Positions 1-9,325 of a stretch of 64,000 bases of DNA are shown here, one piece after another. The translations under genes were made by a program, and so were the position numbers. The DNA is taken from the NCBI GenBank assembly GCA_947305745.1, contig CAMZEH010000001.1:248001-312000 (forward strand), given 5' to 3'. The DNA is from an uncultured Clostridia bacterium. GTDB lineage: Bacteria > Bacillota > Clostridia > Oscillospirales > Acutalibacteraceae. Position 1 is the stretch's first letter, and each line of letters begins with the position of its first letter. The notes beneath the pieces are model-generated. The model had not been told where the DNA came from and searched no databases. It saw only the letters and a program-made list of their open reading frames with translations.

Positions 1-2
1 AA

Positions 3-1553
3 GAAAAAATCACTCCAAAAACCGAAAAAAATGTCAGTAGAATAAAACACATTTCGAGTGAGATAAACAATATACTAAGCCCGAAAATAATTGAAGAAAT
101 AGAGGAATCGTTCGAGAAAAAAATCGTAAATAAACTCGGGCTTATTTCTCCGATTGTAAAGCTCCAGTCAAAAATTTCAGAGCTTAGTGTAATCACAAAC
201 GTAGATAAAATCGTAAATCAAGTTGTAGAGCGTACGGTTCCGAAAGTACTCAAGACAAATACAAGGCTTATAAATAAAATCGTCGATAGGTCGGAAATCG
301 AGCAAATCAAGGAGCATATCCTATCGCACGAAGAACAGTATCAAGTCGATAAAGCCGTGCATAAGCGCAGCCTCGATAGGATATACAACGACATCCGCAA
401 AGTCTACAGCACAAAGAATATTTCCGAAAACGTATTCGAAATTCTTAAGTCTTCAAAATTCAGAAATGTGAATTTCGAAGAAGCAATCAAGAAAAATCTT
501 CTTAAAGTTACGTCAAAAAATGAAGTAGTAAACAGAATTAAGAACATTTACGAAAAGCAAATTCAAAAATCACAGACAAATAGAGTTATAGATAAAAGCG
601 AGCGCATAAACAGAGAAAACGTAGAAGTTTTGGATACCGAAGAGCGCTCGGCTATTGAAGATGTAGTAAACGTCAGGCGAAATAACAGAAGTCTGGAAAC
701 GCGTTTTTCAGAGCAGACGAATTTGGCTCAGAAAATTTTAAATAATATAAATTCCAGAAGCATAAACTACAAAACGCTCATAAACAGCCTTGATACGATT
801 ACGAACAAGTCGCACGAGCAAAAAGAAATCCTGAAAAGAATTTTCACGTCGCACTTGATTGACGCCGAAGAAGGCTCAAAGATGCTGCGCACGGAAAAAA
901 TAGATAAATTTATTAAAAAGCATCGCAAGCTTATTCTTTCGGATAAAGATTACAGAATAGCCGAAAAAATCGAAGAATTCACCCCAATTTATCTGAAGGA
1001 AAAAGTAATTAATAATAAAGAAATTCAAAATGTCGTCGAAGAAAATATAAATAAAGTCCTGACGCCGAAAATTCTTACGGAAAATAAAATAAAGCTTACG
1101 ACGAAAGATATATTCCGAAATATAGTTACTCCGAAAATAACAAAACATATAAAGAATGTTAGCCAAAATCAGATGGAATATCTGGTGCATAGAGATGTAA
1201 CCACACCTGTGGAGCGCTACCTTGATTATACCGAAACTCCGTACATGGTCTATAAGGAAGATCCGAAATTTATAGCCCCCGAAAAAGCAGCGGAAAGCAA
1301 GAGTTCCGAAATACACAAACCCTCGCTGAAAAGCAATGAAGAACCTCATATTGAAGAAATTATTCAGCCTGAGGTAATAGATACAAAAAGACTCGAAAAA
1401 GATATTATTTCCAAAACGCTCAGCAAAAACGACGTTGCGCAAATGATACATTCATATATGCGAGACGTGAATGTTGATAATATTTCAAGAGAAGTAATGG
1501 GTAGGGTAGAAACAAAACTGCGCATGGATAAGCGTAGAAACGGAATTTTTTAG
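3..1553 (+). CDS. Long helical protein upstream of the contractile-system hub, 5' end outside window
   Basis: The reading frame is open from the first bases of the window, so the gene starts upstream; the GTG at 357 is only an internal codon. About 516 residues are visible. They are rich in Lys, Glu, Ile and Asn, predicted mostly helical, and carry no Walker, membrane or signal motif. A degenerate element of the form [L/V]-x-P-K-[I/V] recurs several times (LSPKI, VPKVL, LTPKI, VTPKI), each followed by a charged helix, which suggests internal repeats. The stop lies 30 bases before the hub gene on the same strand, so the two are probably co-transcribed. It could be a tape-measure, scaffold or linker protein of the injection system; I do not recognise the family. 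Confident that it is coding, unsure of function. Confidence 0.75.
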   Translation, partial: EKITPKTEKNVSRIKHISSEINNILSPKIIEEIEESFEKKIVNKLGLISPIVKLQSKISELSVITNVDKIVNQVVERTVPKVLKTNTRLINKIVDRSEIEQIKEHILSHEEQYQVDKAVHKRSLDRIYNDIRKVYSTKNISENVFEILKSSKFRNVNFEEAIKKNLLKVTSKNEVVNRIKNIYEKQIQKSQTNRVIDKSERINRENVEVLDTEERSAIEDVVNVRRNNRSLETRFSEQTNLAQKILNNINSRSINYKTLINSLDTITNKSHEQKEILKRIFTSHLIDAEEGSKMLRTEKIDKFIKKHRKLILSDKDYRIAEKIEEFTPIYLKEKVINNKEIQNVVEENINKVLTPKILTENKIKLTTKDIFRNIVTPKITKHIKNVSQNQMEYLVHRDVTTPVERYLDYTETPYMVYKEDPKFIAPEKAAESKSSEIHKPSLKSNEEPHIEEIIQPEVIDTKRLEKDIISKTLSKNDVAQMIHSYMRDVNVDNISREVMGRVETKLRMDKRRNGIF

Positions 1554-1583
1554 AATTTATGATTACGAAAAGGACTGCATTAT

Positions 1584-2834
1584 ATGTCTTTACTATCAAA
1601 AATTAAATCTGCTGCGTCTGGTAAGATAGGCGATGCGTTAAATAAAGGAACAGGCGGGTTGCTTTCGAGCGGTAGCAGTAAGAGTTCGGCCAAAGGTTAC
1701 AGCAATGGTTTTGAAGTGGTTGTAAAAATAGGTGACAAAGAAATAAAAAACAGTGAAACGCTTATCACGCAAGTGATGGTGGATAGCGGCACACCGCCAG
1801 AGGCTGGGATTTGCGAAATAGGCATATCGACCCCGGCTCATAGGTTTTGCACAGAGGACAAAATACAGCTGAGTGAAGAATTTACTCAAATAAAGATAGG
1901 ACAACCGCTTGAAATCCAGGTGGCCAGCACTTTTCATTCCGGAAAACCTACGAATTTATCCACCGTTTTTAAAGGTTTTGTTGAAAAAGCCGAGTATGGT
2001 GTTGGCGAAAACGAATTTTTTAACGTAACAATCTACGGAATGGACGCAAAAATGTGGATGATGGCTAATAAACTTACCGAATCGCGTGGGGCGGGAAAAA
2101 GCTACGAGCAAATTATTAAATCGGTTATAAATAACTACCGTTCTCAGGCAAATATCGGAAAAGTTTCATTATTTAAAGATGTGAAAATAAAGAATACATT
2201 TTATCAGGTGGATCAAAGTGACCACGAATTTCTGTGCATGCTTGCAGAGTTAACGGGTTCGTTTTTCTATGTAGGAGCAGACGGTGAAATAAATTTTTGT
2301 GCTCCCAGTAAGCTCGGAGGGACTAAAAATAAGATAAATTTTAAAGACGATGTTGTTGAGAATATAAAATTTTCCGCAAGTGTTTGGGGGACTCCTCAAA
2401 CAGTACAAGTGACCGCAATAGACCCTTCAAATCCGAGCAAAACGATTGCGGCAACGTCGAGTCAGGTCAGTTCTATCGGTTCGGGTAAAGCTTCAAAACA
2501 AGTGGTACCGCAAAATTTTTCTTCCAAAAGCAAAGGGACCAGATATGTTAACATTACCGATAACTCGATCGAAAACAGAGAGCAAGCCCAAGCAAGAGCA
2601 AACGCAGAGTACAACAGAAGAAATTTGAACTTTGTTGAAACGATGCTTTGTACAAAAGGTAATCCAAAGCTTGGCGTGGGGCAATCGGTGATCTTAGATG
2701 GCTTTGGCAAACCGTTTGATAATGAATATCTTGTTACTCGAGTAGTTCATGAATGTGGAATTTTCAACGAAGATAATATGTATACCACAAAAATGTATAT
2801 GGTCGCAAATAAATTCAAACCGCAAGGGAGTTGA
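1584..2834 (+). CDS. Baseplate hub protein, phage late control D (gpD)/VgrG N-terminal family
   Basis: This 416-residue protein matches the gpD/gp27-like hub of contractile tails and extracellular contractile injection systems (eCIS). The hub forms the ring that joins the inner tube to the spike. After a low-complexity Ser/Gly/Lys start (residues 1-38) there is a beta-rich module with the usual features: a statement of origin of forces such as VFKGFVEK, a central YEQIIKSVI helix, a FLCMLAELTGSFFYV segment, and a C-terminal stretch with GVGQSVILDGFG and DNEYLVTRVVHEC, typical of the family's last barrel. ATG at 1584 follows GAAAAGGA with good spacing. Six bases separate it from the spike gene. 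In many injection systems a LysM protein precedes this gene; here the upstream neighbour is the unknown helical protein. Confidence 0.85.
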   Translation: MSLLSKIKSAASGKIGDALNKGTGGLLSSGSSKSSAKGYSNGFEVVVKIGDKEIKNSETLITQVMVDSGTPPEAGICEIGISTPAHRFCTEDKIQLSEEFTQIKIGQPLEIQVASTFHSGKPTNLSTVFKGFVEKAEYGVGENEFFNVTIYGMDAKMWMMANKLTESRGAGKSYEQIIKSVINNYRSQANIGKVSLFKDVKIKNTFYQVDQSDHEFLCMLAELTGSFFYVGADGEINFCAPSKLGGTKNKINFKDDVVENIKFSASVWGTPQTVQVTAIDPSNPSKTIAATSSQVSSIGSGKASKQVVPQNFSSKSKGTRYVNITDNSIENREQAQARANAEYNRRNLNFVETMLCTKGNPKLGVGQSVILDGFGKPFDNEYLVTRVVHECGIFNEDNMYTTKMYMVANKFKPQGS

Positions 2835-2840
2835 TAAAAT

Positions 2841-3608
2841 ATGTCAAACAGATGTTTTTCCGGCCTTCACATGGCAGAAGTTACTGATGTGGGCGGAGAT
2901 AGATCCGGACTTAACAAAATAAAAACAAAGCTGATAAGTGAAGGCGGTGAGGGTATTGCGCTCGATTACGCTCCAGTCCTAACGGATTCGGCAGGCTCGG
3001 GGTATGGTAATGTTTCGCTCCCAAAAAAAGGCGATTTTGTAATAGTTGCATTTTTGGATAATGATATGCAGCAGCCTGTAATTTTAGGCAGTGTCCCTAC
3101 TCCGACGAAAAAGCCACCGGTTAAAGCAAAAAAGAAGAATAATTTGCGTGTTCATAAAACCGCTGACGGAGCTGAAATCACAATAGATGAAGATGAGCAA
3201 AAGCCAAAAATATCTATAAAGACCAAAAATGGGCATACTGCCGTTTGGGAAGACAGCTCAAATAATAATTCGATAAAAATTAAGAGCAAAGACAGCAAAA
3301 CATCTTTTTTGATAGATTTTAAAAAAAGTACGATTGAAATAAAAGCCAAAAAGATAAACCTAAAAGCGGATCAAGAAGTTTTGATAAAGGCCGGCGGAAG
3401 TTCAGCTACTATTTCGAATGCGTCGGGAGTCAGCATCAAGAGCCCCAAAGGCAAAATTGTACTAAACGGCAACAGCCAAGAATTTAAAGCAACTTCCACA
3501 ATGAAACTTCAGTCAAATGCGCAGCTGAGCGTACAGTCGAGCGCAAATCTTAATTTAAAATCAAACGCCGTAACCCAGGTAGGGGGATCTTTGATAAAGA
3601 TAGGATAA
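2841..3608 (+). CDS. Baseplate spike protein (gpV/gp5-type, OB fold plus beta-helix)
   Basis: The 255-residue product is the central spike of a contractile tail, sitting under the hub. Residues 8-90 form the OB-fold seen in gpV/VgrG/gp5 proteins, including the family hallmark VSLPKKGDFVIVAFLDND followed by QQPVILGSV. From about residue 110 on, the sequence turns into short repeated beta-strands (IKIKSKDSK, IEIKAKKINLKA, LKSNAVTQVGG) expected of the trimeric needle. No lysozyme domain like that of T4 gp5 and no PAAR tip are fused to it. It lies between hub and gp25 genes with tight spacing, as in eCIS and Firmicutes R-type tail operons. Confidence 0.87.
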   Translation: MSNRCFSGLHMAEVTDVGGDRSGLNKIKTKLISEGGEGIALDYAPVLTDSAGSGYGNVSLPKKGDFVIVAFLDNDMQQPVILGSVPTPTKKPPVKAKKKNNLRVHKTADGAEITIDEDEQKPKISIKTKNGHTAVWEDSSNNNSIKIKSKDSKTSFLIDFKKSTIEIKAKKINLKADQEVLIKAGGSSATISNASGVSIKSPKGKIVLNGNSQEFKATSTMKLQSNAQLSVQSSANLNLKSNAVTQVGGSLIKIG

Positions 3609-3623
3609 AGGAGGAGATAGAAT

Positions 3624-4007
3624 ATGCCGGTAATAAAAGGTTGGAAATTCCCTATTCAAGTCGATAAAACAAGCGGAAAAATTGAAACCGTTAAAGATAA
3701 CGAAAATATCAAGCAGTCCGTGAGGATGATACTCGATACCAGGCCGAATGAACGCAAGATAGTTCCACAGTTTGGTGCGGATTTAAGGCCGTATATGTTT
3801 GAAACAATTAATCCGGGAGTTATTTCTTCGCTGGAGGGCGAGGTCGAGAATGCGATAAAAACTTGGGAAAGCCACATCAGCGATATCAATATCGGAGTGA
3901 AATCCGAAACGGGGACAGTCTCTTATCTCGAAACGAGAGTAGATTATATAACTGACATCGAACCTACACAAGAAAGAGTTTCAAAAGTGCTTTCAGACAC
4001 AGATTAA
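3624..4007 (+). CDS. gp25/gpW-like baseplate wedge protein
   Basis: A 127-residue protein of the GPW/gp25 family, a wedge component that helps start sheath assembly. Visible family features are the N-terminal GWKFPIQVD, the central SVRMILDTRPNERKIVPQFGADLRPY region (family pattern: I..IL.T..GER...P.FG..L), and the following helix EVENAIKTWE. A strong AAGGAGGAGA site precedes ATG 3624. Its 3' end is followed by 83 bases with a hairpin before the split J-type baseplate gene. The neighbours fix its role as part of the contractile injection apparatus. Confidence 0.9.
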   Translation: MPVIKGWKFPIQVDKTSGKIETVKDNENIKQSVRMILDTRPNERKIVPQFGADLRPYMFETINPGVISSLEGEVENAIKTWESHISDINIGVKSETGTVSYLETRVDYITDIEPTQERVSKVLSDTD

Positions 4008-4045
4008 AGGACATATTTTATATCCATACGGAAGGGAAGTGAACT

Positions 4046-4083
4046 GAGCCACCAAATAATAGTTGCGTTTTTGCGCGTGGCTC
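4046..4083 (+). other. Hairpin just upstream of the split baseplate gene
   Basis: GAGCCAC at 4046-4052 is perfectly complementary to GTGGCTC at 4077-4083, with a 24-base loop. A Shine-Dalgarno-like GAAGGGAAGTG (4031-4041) lies before the hairpin. The only in-frame starts of the next coding piece (GTG 4085, ATG 4091) lie after it and have no site of their own. Folding would bring the purine-rich site close to the start. There is no T-run, so it is not an intrinsic terminator. Confidence 0.5.
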
Positions 4084-4090
4084 TGTGCGA

Positions 4091-4240
4091 ATGAGTAATA
4101 TACCTAAGTTTGACAAACGTAATGCTGATGACATTATGAATGAAATAAAAGAACTTGCTCGAAAATACACTCCTGAATGGAATTTTGATGAAAAAAGCGA
4201 TGATTTCGGGGTATTTTCAGTAAAGTTTATAGCAAAATGA
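4091..4240 (+). pseudogene. N-terminal 49 residues of the J-type baseplate protein, separated by a -1 shift
   Basis: This short frame encodes a segment that looks like the start of eCIS baseplate J proteins, which normally begin with a short pattern of the kind P.(F)D.R...D....I..L...Y.PEW. Here MSNIPKFDKRNADDIMNEIK is followed by YTPEWNFDEKSDDFG. The frame stops at TGA 4238-4240 right where the family sequence continues in the next frame (MMENTITKYNKMSYNYYL...). One extra A in the run AAAA (4234-4237) would fuse the two into one protein. Either the gene is broken, or the base was lost in sequencing, or the halves are made separately through the ATGA stop-start overlap. The ribosome binding site is poor. 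Confidence 0.7.
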
Positions 4241-7134
4241 TGGAAAACACCATTACCAAGTATAATAAAATGTCATATAATTACTACCTTACGTTTTTAA
4301 ATACGCTAGGGACGAAATTGCGTGCGGCTGCGCCTTCCGAAGGGATAGTTACGGTGACCATAACCCCTGGGAGCGAACCCACATATATAGAAAAAGGCTC
4401 TGCGGTTTATGCGGATGCCGATACAGAAGACGGTTCCGTGGTATATGAAACCGTCGATTCGCTCACTGCCGTTGATACTTCCGTGAGCAAAATATATTTT
4501 ACCGAACCCGATTCCGATTTTATAGGCTGTGTCTATAGCGCGGAGAGCGAATCAGAAGAAGATGAAGAAGCAAGCGAAGAGGAAACCGAACGCAAAAGGG
4601 TCGGGAGCTTCAGGATTTTTGATAATCTCTATTATGATAATCTTCAAGCGCACGAAATTTATATATCCGACGATACAGTGTTCGATATGTCAAATACCAA
4701 TATCGAGTTCTCGTTTTATAACAGTTTTTCGGTAAAAAATCAAAAAATGCTCCCTGAAATATTTTCCAACCCAAAAAATGTAGAGTGGCAATATTATGAC
4801 GGGGAAAACTGGAAAAAGGTTGACAGCGTAGAAAAAACTGAGCTTGGAATAATAATAAAATTCAAAGGTTCGACCGTCCCGTGCGAAATTCACGGTGTGA
4901 TGTCAAGATATATCCGCTGCGTATTTAAAAAAATACCTGAAAGCGGAATTTCTCTTACTTCGATTAAATATCAAACGAAGTCTGAGGATTTGGGATCAGA
5001 TTCGCTTTTTTCGGGCGATTCTGAACTCTCTATGATGGATTTTTACCCGTTTGAGGAGCAATATAATCTTTATAGCGATTTTTCCATTAAATGCGAAGAA
5101 GCTCTTACCAAAAAGGGTGCTATGATTGAACTTGCCGCGGATATGCAGTTTGTAAAGATTAAAACAGACGCAGAAATGCCCGGCAAACATTATAAGATAA
5201 TAATGAGTGATGTTGATTTTGCGGACCTTGACCCTAAAGATATAGAAATTCAAAAAGTAAAATGGGAATACTGGAACGGCAGAGGCTGGGCGGCTCTTGA
5301 TGTCGATGAAAGTGCGGAAAAATTCTTCAGCATCGGCAAAAACAGCAAAGATACGCGCCGAGTTCTTAAGTTTAGATGCCCAAATGATATAGAGTCTATC
5401 TCGGTGGGGTCTGATGAAGGCAATTTTATAAGAGCAAGAATTTCAAAAATGAAAGACCAATTTGATTTCTATGCAAATTATATTACTCCTTATATTCATG
5501 AAGTGAAAATCAATTATTCATACGGTGCAGAGGGGCACAGCGCAAAAGAAGTTATAGTAAATTCAGATATGAAAGAAAGTAAAATAGATGTTTCGTCGGG
5601 CTCACTAAAGAAAATTGCCGAGCGCAAACTTTTTAAAGCTCCTGCTATGTATGTATGTTTGACCCGCCCGCTTGCACAAGGTATGATCCGTATGATGATA
5701 GATATTGAAGACGGGATACACAGATTTAATCCGACGCTCAAATGGGAATATCTGGCAGATGACCATAAAGGCGGAATGATCTGGAAACACCTTGATGTTA
5801 TGGATGCCACAGATGATTTTTCACATAGCGAAACGGTGACAATAATCGGCCAAAATGACTTTAAAAAAGCAAAAATATTCGAATCCGAAGGCTACTTTTT
5901 AAGAATTATAAACCCCGATAAAAAGTATTCAAAACTTGAAAATATTGTAGGTCGCCCGGTTATAAACGATATTAAATTCAACGCCGTCAGGGTTATTCAG
6001 CGCGATACAAAAGAACCCGAATATTTCTCTATTGAGCCTGATGAGGAAGATAAGGTGTGTAATCTTTCATCAACCGACGCCTCAAATGCGCAGGTCTGGG
6101 TAGATGAATGCGAAAATGTTTCCACAAGTGAGCAAGAAAGACTTCTTGGTATGCCACGAACTGAAGTTAACCCTGTTTATGATGACCTTGGAAGACTTGA
6201 AAATTTGTGGGTAAAATGGGAACCCGTATCTAATTTGATAGCTTATGGCACCGAAGACAGAGTCTACGAAATAGATTATTCACAAGGTACAGTTAAATTC
6301 GGTAACGGCAGAAACGGCAAAATTCCGCCGTCCCAGTATAGCGAAAGCATAAAAGTTCAGTACTGCGTGTGCAATGGCAGCAAAGGAAATATTGATGCTC
6401 TCAAGATAAATGATTTTGTGGTTTCGCCCGATAATATCGAGAGCGTGGAAAACCCCACACCGATTATGGGCGGAGTTGATATGGAAACCATTGACAGTGC
6501 CGCGCGAAGGGTGTTTTCACAAATTTCAGGTGGTGATAGGGTAGTTTCTATAAGCGATTTTGAAAATGCAATTTGTTTTAACGACAGGAATATCTATAGA
6601 GTAAAATGTTTGCCACATATAAATGAGCAGAGCGAAGATGAAATTGGTATAATTTCAGTGGCTGTGCTGCCAAGAGAGTTTATGAAAGGCTACGAAAAAT
6701 TCCAAGGAATAAAGAATAAAATTTGGCAGTTTGTAGATGAAAAAGCACCTATGACACTTGCAAATTCCAGCAGACTTAGAATTTTTGAGGTCAACTACGT
6801 TGAAACTAGCGTGAGCCTGGAAGTTGCTATAGATGACTTTAATTCTTATCAGTCGGTCTACAAAGGGATCGAAGATAAGCTGAAAGAATTTTTAAATCCG
6901 ATAAGCGGCAATTTTTCGCGAAAGGGCTGGGGTATAGGCGAGTTCCCGAGAAAAGAGCTTATATATAATTATATCAAAGCACTACCCGGCCTTAAGTGGA
7001 TAAAAAGCATAAATGTATTCACGAAACTTGTTACCGATGAGGGCAAAAAAGAAATTGATTATGAAAAAGTGAAGTATAATAAATTTGTAGTACCCGTGTA
7101 TGGAAAGCCCGTAATAAATATAACCGTGAACTGA
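4237..7134 (+). CDS. Baseplate J-like protein, first of two (Afp11-like), main part
   Basis: A 965-residue baseplate protein of the gp6/J superfamily, comparable to Afp11-type proteins of eCIS. The N-terminal third has repeated WEYYDGENW-like modules (WQYYDGENWKKV, WEYWNGRGWAAL, WEYLADDHKGG) seen in these long J proteins. The C-terminal 280 residues hold the J core: GRNGKIPPSQYSESIKVQY, a PTPIMGGVDMETIDSAARR segment and SISDFENAICFNDRNIYRVK. The frame opens with ATG 4237, which overlaps the stop of the upstream 49-residue piece; together they would make a product of about 1,014 residues. It is followed 17 bases later by the second J protein. Confidence 0.85.
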   Translation: MMENTITKYNKMSYNYYLTFLNTLGTKLRAAAPSEGIVTVTITPGSEPTYIEKGSAVYADADTEDGSVVYETVDSLTAVDTSVSKIYFTEPDSDFIGCVYSAESESEEDEEASEEETERKRVGSFRIFDNLYYDNLQAHEIYISDDTVFDMSNTNIEFSFYNSFSVKNQKMLPEIFSNPKNVEWQYYDGENWKKVDSVEKTELGIIIKFKGSTVPCEIHGVMSRYIRCVFKKIPESGISLTSIKYQTKSEDLGSDSLFSGDSELSMMDFYPFEEQYNLYSDFSIKCEEALTKKGAMIELAADMQFVKIKTDAEMPGKHYKIIMSDVDFADLDPKDIEIQKVKWEYWNGRGWAALDVDESAEKFFSIGKNSKDTRRVLKFRCPNDIESISVGSDEGNFIRARISKMKDQFDFYANYITPYIHEVKINYSYGAEGHSAKEVIVNSDMKESKIDVSSGSLKKIAERKLFKAPAMYVCLTRPLAQGMIRMMIDIEDGIHRFNPTLKWEYLADDHKGGMIWKHLDVMDATDDFSHSETVTIIGQNDFKKAKIFESEGYFLRIINPDKKYSKLENIVGRPVINDIKFNAVRVIQRDTKEPEYFSIEPDEEDKVCNLSSTDASNAQVWVDECENVSTSEQERLLGMPRTEVNPVYDDLGRLENLWVKWEPVSNLIAYGTEDRVYEIDYSQGTVKFGNGRNGKIPPSQYSESIKVQYCVCNGSKGNIDALKINDFVVSPDNIESVENPTPIMGGVDMETIDSAARRVFSQISGGDRVVSISDFENAICFNDRNIYRVKCLPHINEQSEDEIGIISVAVLPREFMKGYEKFQGIKNKIWQFVDEKAPMTLANSSRLRIFEVNYVETSVSLEVAIDDFNSYQSVYKGIEDKLKEFLNPISGNFSRKGWGIGEFPRKELIYNYIKALPGLKWIKSINVFTKLVTDEGKKEIDYEKVKYNKFVVPVYGKPVINITVN

Positions 7135-7151
7135 ATTGGAAGTGAAAAGAA

Positions 7152-9314
7152 ATGATAGAAACCCAAAATTTAAACAATGAGTCGGTCGAAGAAATTTTGG
7201 AAGAAGGCCTGAATAACGTAGTTTACCTGAGCGAGGAGTGGACAGATTTCCAAGAAGCCGATCCGGGAGTTACGCTCGTGGAACTATTTGCATGGCTCAA
7301 TCATGCTCAGCATCAGTATTTAAACGTGTTTTCTCCGGGCGTTCAGGATAACTTTTTGAAGCTTTTGGATATTAACCTTTGGCGTCGCAGAGGCTCTGAA
7401 ACTTATATTGAAGTTTCGGAAGTTTCCAAAGATGTCAGCATACCTATTCGTACTCCGTGGACGTCGGGAGATATGGTCTTTGAAAACCTCAATCATCAGA
7501 CTTTGGCGAGCGCTAAAATACTTAGCGTTAAGTTTGATAATCCTGAAATGCCGTCCGAAGAGGAATATTATAAATTTGACAGTTCGCAGCATTTTTATCT
7601 GTTTGGAAAAGATACAAAACGCAAAAATGATGAAAATGTAATTCGTAGTTTCACGATTAATTTTGACCGACCTCTGCCGCAAAACTCGGTATTCAATATT
7701 TATTTTTCGGTTTATAGCGGAAAGGATATCAAACGTAACCCCGTGCGCTCGAGTGATAAATTCGAGCCGATGGCAAAAGTAAAGTGGGAGTATTATGGCA
7801 AGAAAAAAGGCAAACTCGGCTGGCATGAGGCTCAAGTCGATCGGGACAGTACGTATAATTTCCTCTTTTCGGGTATTGTAAAACTGGTATGCGAAGGCGA
7901 AATGACGCCACTTGATGAAGTTTATAAACTCCGCGCAACGCTTGTTTATGATGAATATGATTATCCGCCGAGAGTAAGCAATATTTTGATGAACGTGATG
8001 AAAGCCGCGCAAAGCGATACTTGGTGCGATAATGTGATAATCACAAAAGAGCAGATAGATAACGACAGGACAGCGAAAGTTTTCACTAATATAGCGATAT
8101 ATGGCAGGAGCGAGGTTTACCTCAAAAAGCACGGTGGCTGGGTCAGAACGGAAATACCGACGTTTAAATCGATGATAACGGACGGCAGATTAATAGTCGA
8201 CCTTAGCGGTGTTTGGGATGATATCAAAGCCCTCAAATCGACTGATGAAGCAGTAATGGTGGTTTCGTACAATAAAGATAAACTTCCGACTCCTGTTATT
8301 GGGAGTGGAACGGGAATATCTGAGCAATCCCTCAAATTTGATACAAAAGATTTACAAGACAGCGATTTTGAAATCATGGTTTCGGAGAATATAGATGGAG
8401 AGGAAGTTTTCTATAAATGGAAGCCTGTTAGAGATTTTTCTTCGTCCGATAAATACAGCCGGCACTATGTGATTGACGACGAAGACGATCATATAATTTT
8501 TGGCGACCACGAGCATGGAATTGCTCCGAGAATTGGTAAAGATAACATACGAATTTGCAGGCTCAGGCGTACAAAAGGTAAAGAATCAAATTGCAAAGAA
8601 GGTCTGATTAAAGGGGTAATAACGCAAAATAAAACGATAAAAAACAGCCGTATTAATCAGATTTTGCCTGCGGTAGGCGGAGCCGACGAAGAAACTACGG
8701 AACACGCAAGAGCAAGAGCGGCAGAGCTTTTCAGTAACCCTGAAAGGGCGATAACTCTTAAGGACTACGAATCGATTGTAAAGAGAACGCCCGGACTTAC
8801 TTTTACCAACGTGAAGATTTTGCCGAATTACATGCCGGGAGAAGACGTTTCGAAGCAAAACTGCGTTACCGTAGCGGTTAGGTGGAACAGAAAAATCGGG
8901 CTTACACTTCCAAAGAGTTTCGAAAAAAATATAATGAATCATCTTAATAAGTACAGACTTATAAATACCAAAGTAAAAGTTGTCAGTCCCGTATATGTCG
9001 GGCTTGTTATCAGCGGAGACGTGGTTGTAGATGCATCATATCGGGAGTCGGAAGGTCTTATCGAAGAAGAGGTTAAGAATTTTGTGGACGAAATAAACCG
9101 AGATTTGGGTCAGACGCTGCGCTATGGCGATATGTTCGGCATGATAGACAGATTAAAATATGTTTCAAGGCTTGAAAAGCTGAGGATATTGCCTCTCGGC
9201 GAGGGCGCAACAAAAAATGTTTCAGATGATATTGTAATTCCTCCGAATGGGGTATATTATATAGACAAAATAAATTTTAATTATATCAAAGGCGCCGATA
9301 TTTTTGGTAGATAG
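7152..9314 (+). CDS. Baseplate J-like protein, second of two (Afp12-like)
   Basis: A 720-residue baseplate protein. It opens with a typical eCIS start (YLSEEWTDFQEADPGVTLVELFAWLNHAQHQYLN), the same element whose copy is split in the preceding gene. The C-terminal half has the J-core motif VGGADEETTEHARARAAEL, then ITLKDYESIVKRTPGLTFTNVKI and a C-terminal domain with LGQTLRYGDMFGMIDRL. Two consecutive J-type proteins are a hallmark of eCIS and of some Firmicutes phage-tail-like systems, whereas Myoviridae P2-type phages have one. The start at 7152 follows GGAAGTG with suitable spacing. It is 11 bases from the next gene. Confidence 0.87.
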   Translation: MIETQNLNNESVEEILEEGLNNVVYLSEEWTDFQEADPGVTLVELFAWLNHAQHQYLNVFSPGVQDNFLKLLDINLWRRRGSETYIEVSEVSKDVSIPIRTPWTSGDMVFENLNHQTLASAKILSVKFDNPEMPSEEEYYKFDSSQHFYLFGKDTKRKNDENVIRSFTINFDRPLPQNSVFNIYFSVYSGKDIKRNPVRSSDKFEPMAKVKWEYYGKKKGKLGWHEAQVDRDSTYNFLFSGIVKLVCEGEMTPLDEVYKLRATLVYDEYDYPPRVSNILMNVMKAAQSDTWCDNVIITKEQIDNDRTAKVFTNIAIYGRSEVYLKKHGGWVRTEIPTFKSMITDGRLIVDLSGVWDDIKALKSTDEAVMVVSYNKDKLPTPVIGSGTGISEQSLKFDTKDLQDSDFEIMVSENIDGEEVFYKWKPVRDFSSSDKYSRHYVIDDEDDHIIFGDHEHGIAPRIGKDNIRICRLRRTKGKESNCKEGLIKGVITQNKTIKNSRINQILPAVGGADEETTEHARARAAELFSNPERAITLKDYESIVKRTPGLTFTNVKILPNYMPGEDVSKQNCVTVAVRWNRKIGLTLPKSFEKNIMNHLNKYRLINTKVKVVSPVYVGLVISGDVVVDASYRESEGLIEEEVKNFVDEINRDLGQTLRYGDMFGMIDRLKYVSRLEKLRILPLGEGATKNVSDDIVIPPNGVYYIDKINFNYIKGADIFGR

Positions 9315-9325
9315 GAGGGAAATTT

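Noticed and set aside
7320..8132. Minus-strand open frame of 270 codons inside the second J gene
   Set aside because: Shadow of the real gene; its translation is rich in Arg, His, Ile and Phe, has no motif and no ribosome binding site.
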